Assembly (NCBI RefSeq): GCF_000002425.4
Contig: NC_037261.1
Span: forward strand, 2,599,426-2,663,425
Source of the DNA: Physcomitrium patens
Lineage: Eukaryota; Streptophyta; Bryopsida; Funariales; Funariaceae
Length of the DNA stretch: 64,000 nucleotides
Direction of reading: 5' to 3'
Position 1 is the stretch's first letter. The number at the start of each line of letters is the position of its first letter. The notes under the pieces were generated by a model. It was not told where the DNA came from. It saw only the letters and a list, made by a program, of their open reading frames with translations, and ran no database searches. Below are positions 63,209 to 64,000 of this stretch, one piece after another. A program made the translations under genes and the position numbers.

Positions 63209-64000
63209 CTTTGCCCTCTAATCTTCTTCCCTATCTCCGCATTCCCTCTACCCCAGGGTTCCTGCCTCACCACAGCCAGCTAATCCTCCTCCGAACTCCC
63301 ATCCTCACAATTCAACATCTCCTTCCCAACGTCAACGACGAGTCTGATTGTAGGGAACCCTCTCCAAATCTCCCCCATCGTCTTCCTTCAACTTGTCAAT
63401 CCAATGCACCCAGACTTCCCCAATTGGCGTGTCCTTGTCCTCATTGCAGCGCCACAATTAGCTGCTGCAGCCAAAATAATAATTTCCTAAACCGTACCCA
63501 CGATGCTTATTCATTCCAATTCTGGGGGATCAATTCTGTAATTCACAACCCACCATCGCTCTCTCTTCTTCCTCCTCCAAAGCTGGCCACACCCTTCGTG
63601 AAGAAGCTCCGTTGCCATCCAAGCTTTCCGATTGCGTCCTCCCCAATGGACTCCATCCTTCACAGAATTCCCCTCTGCAACTGCCTTGAGTAACAACTCA
63701 AGCCCATGCTGCAAACTCTGGCAAACACAATTCCGCAAGAGCTACTTCAGCGGACTAGGAATCACAAAGGAAGAGCGAGAGATTCAAAGAGAGCTCGAAA
63801 CGAGAGGACGTGTTCACACCTGCGTTTCCTTTTTAGAGTCCAAACCTCCACGTCATCCAGGTCTCACTGTTTGGGGATCTCATTGTGTAACTGGGCAATG
63901 CGGTGTGGTGTGAACGCGTGCGTGGTGGCGAAGCCACTCAACTCCGAGGCCAATTTTACATTGAATTGGGTTTGAGTGTGTTTTTAGCCCTCACTGAGGA
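63209..64000 (-). promoter_or_regulatory. Promoter and leader region of the PFK gene
   Basis: GC-richer DNA upstream of the minus-strand PFK start, pyrimidine-rich on the plus strand from about 63215 to 63480 (purine-rich on the transcribed strand). Overlapping frames on both strands show no domain. A divergent gene beginning beyond the window edge cannot be excluded. Confidence 0.4.

Noticed and set aside
1..64000. CRISPR arrays, tRNA or rRNA genes, bacterial operons
   Set aside because: No spaced identical repeats, no cloverleaf-type sequence with B box, and gene structure is plainly plant nuclear.

Overview
This window is nuclear DNA of a land plant, most likely a moss of the Physcomitrium/Funaria type. 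The evidence is intron-rich genes of plant-only families (a MyTH4-FERM kinesin, a CDPK, an AP2/ERF factor, a plastid-clade phosphofructokinase), TTTAGGG-type telomere-like motifs, many (TA)n microsatellites, and very AT-rich intergenic DNA full of decayed retroelements. The moss assignment is an inference from overall character, not a database match. Gene regions stand out as higher-GC islands in AT-rich DNA.

Layout. (1) 1-2000 is AT-rich with a perfect palindrome. (2) 2040-12376 (+) holds a promoter/leader and a complete 24-exon gene for a kinesin-like calmodulin-binding protein (KCBP, 1294 aa); every exon phase closes. (3) 12377-15100 holds its 3' flank and a cluster of three hairpins. (4) 15150-17890 is a badly decayed Ty1/copia element. 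(5) 17900-24180 is AT-rich, then a GC-richer unassigned leader; 24185-24887 (+) is a two-exon AP2/ERF gene (190 aa). (6) 25959-26741 is a diverged tandem duplication, followed by AT-rich DNA to 30200. (7) 30255-30731 is an isolated GC-richer island rich in ACGT cores. (8) 32440-34720 is another island with a possible small secreted peptide and a GDSL-esterase terminal fragment. (9) 38499-42115 (-) is a complete 12-exon calcium-dependent protein kinase of the CPK16/18/28 type (590 aa). (10) 43600-50390 is AT-rich and includes a foldback MITE in a TA microsatellite. (11) 50391-56499 is a Ty3/gypsy chromovirus with both LTRs, in minus orientation, apparently nested in a LINE whose reverse-transcriptase half resumes at about 56540 and ends in a CA-rich tail at 59105. 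(12) 59759-63208 (-) is a complete 13-exon ATP-dependent 6-phosphofructokinase of the PFK4/PFK5 clade (559 aa).

Function. The three large genes are housekeeping or signalling genes and do not form a cluster. KCBP and the CDPK are both calcium-responsive (one through calmodulin binding, one through its own EF hands), but nothing in the sequence links them. I found no convincing new multi-gene system. The most unusual items are the hairpin cluster downstream of KCBP, the nested retroelements with an inverted LTR-end copy at the junction, the MITE, an AP2 domain with a short insertion and an internal intron, and a GC-AG intron in KCBP.
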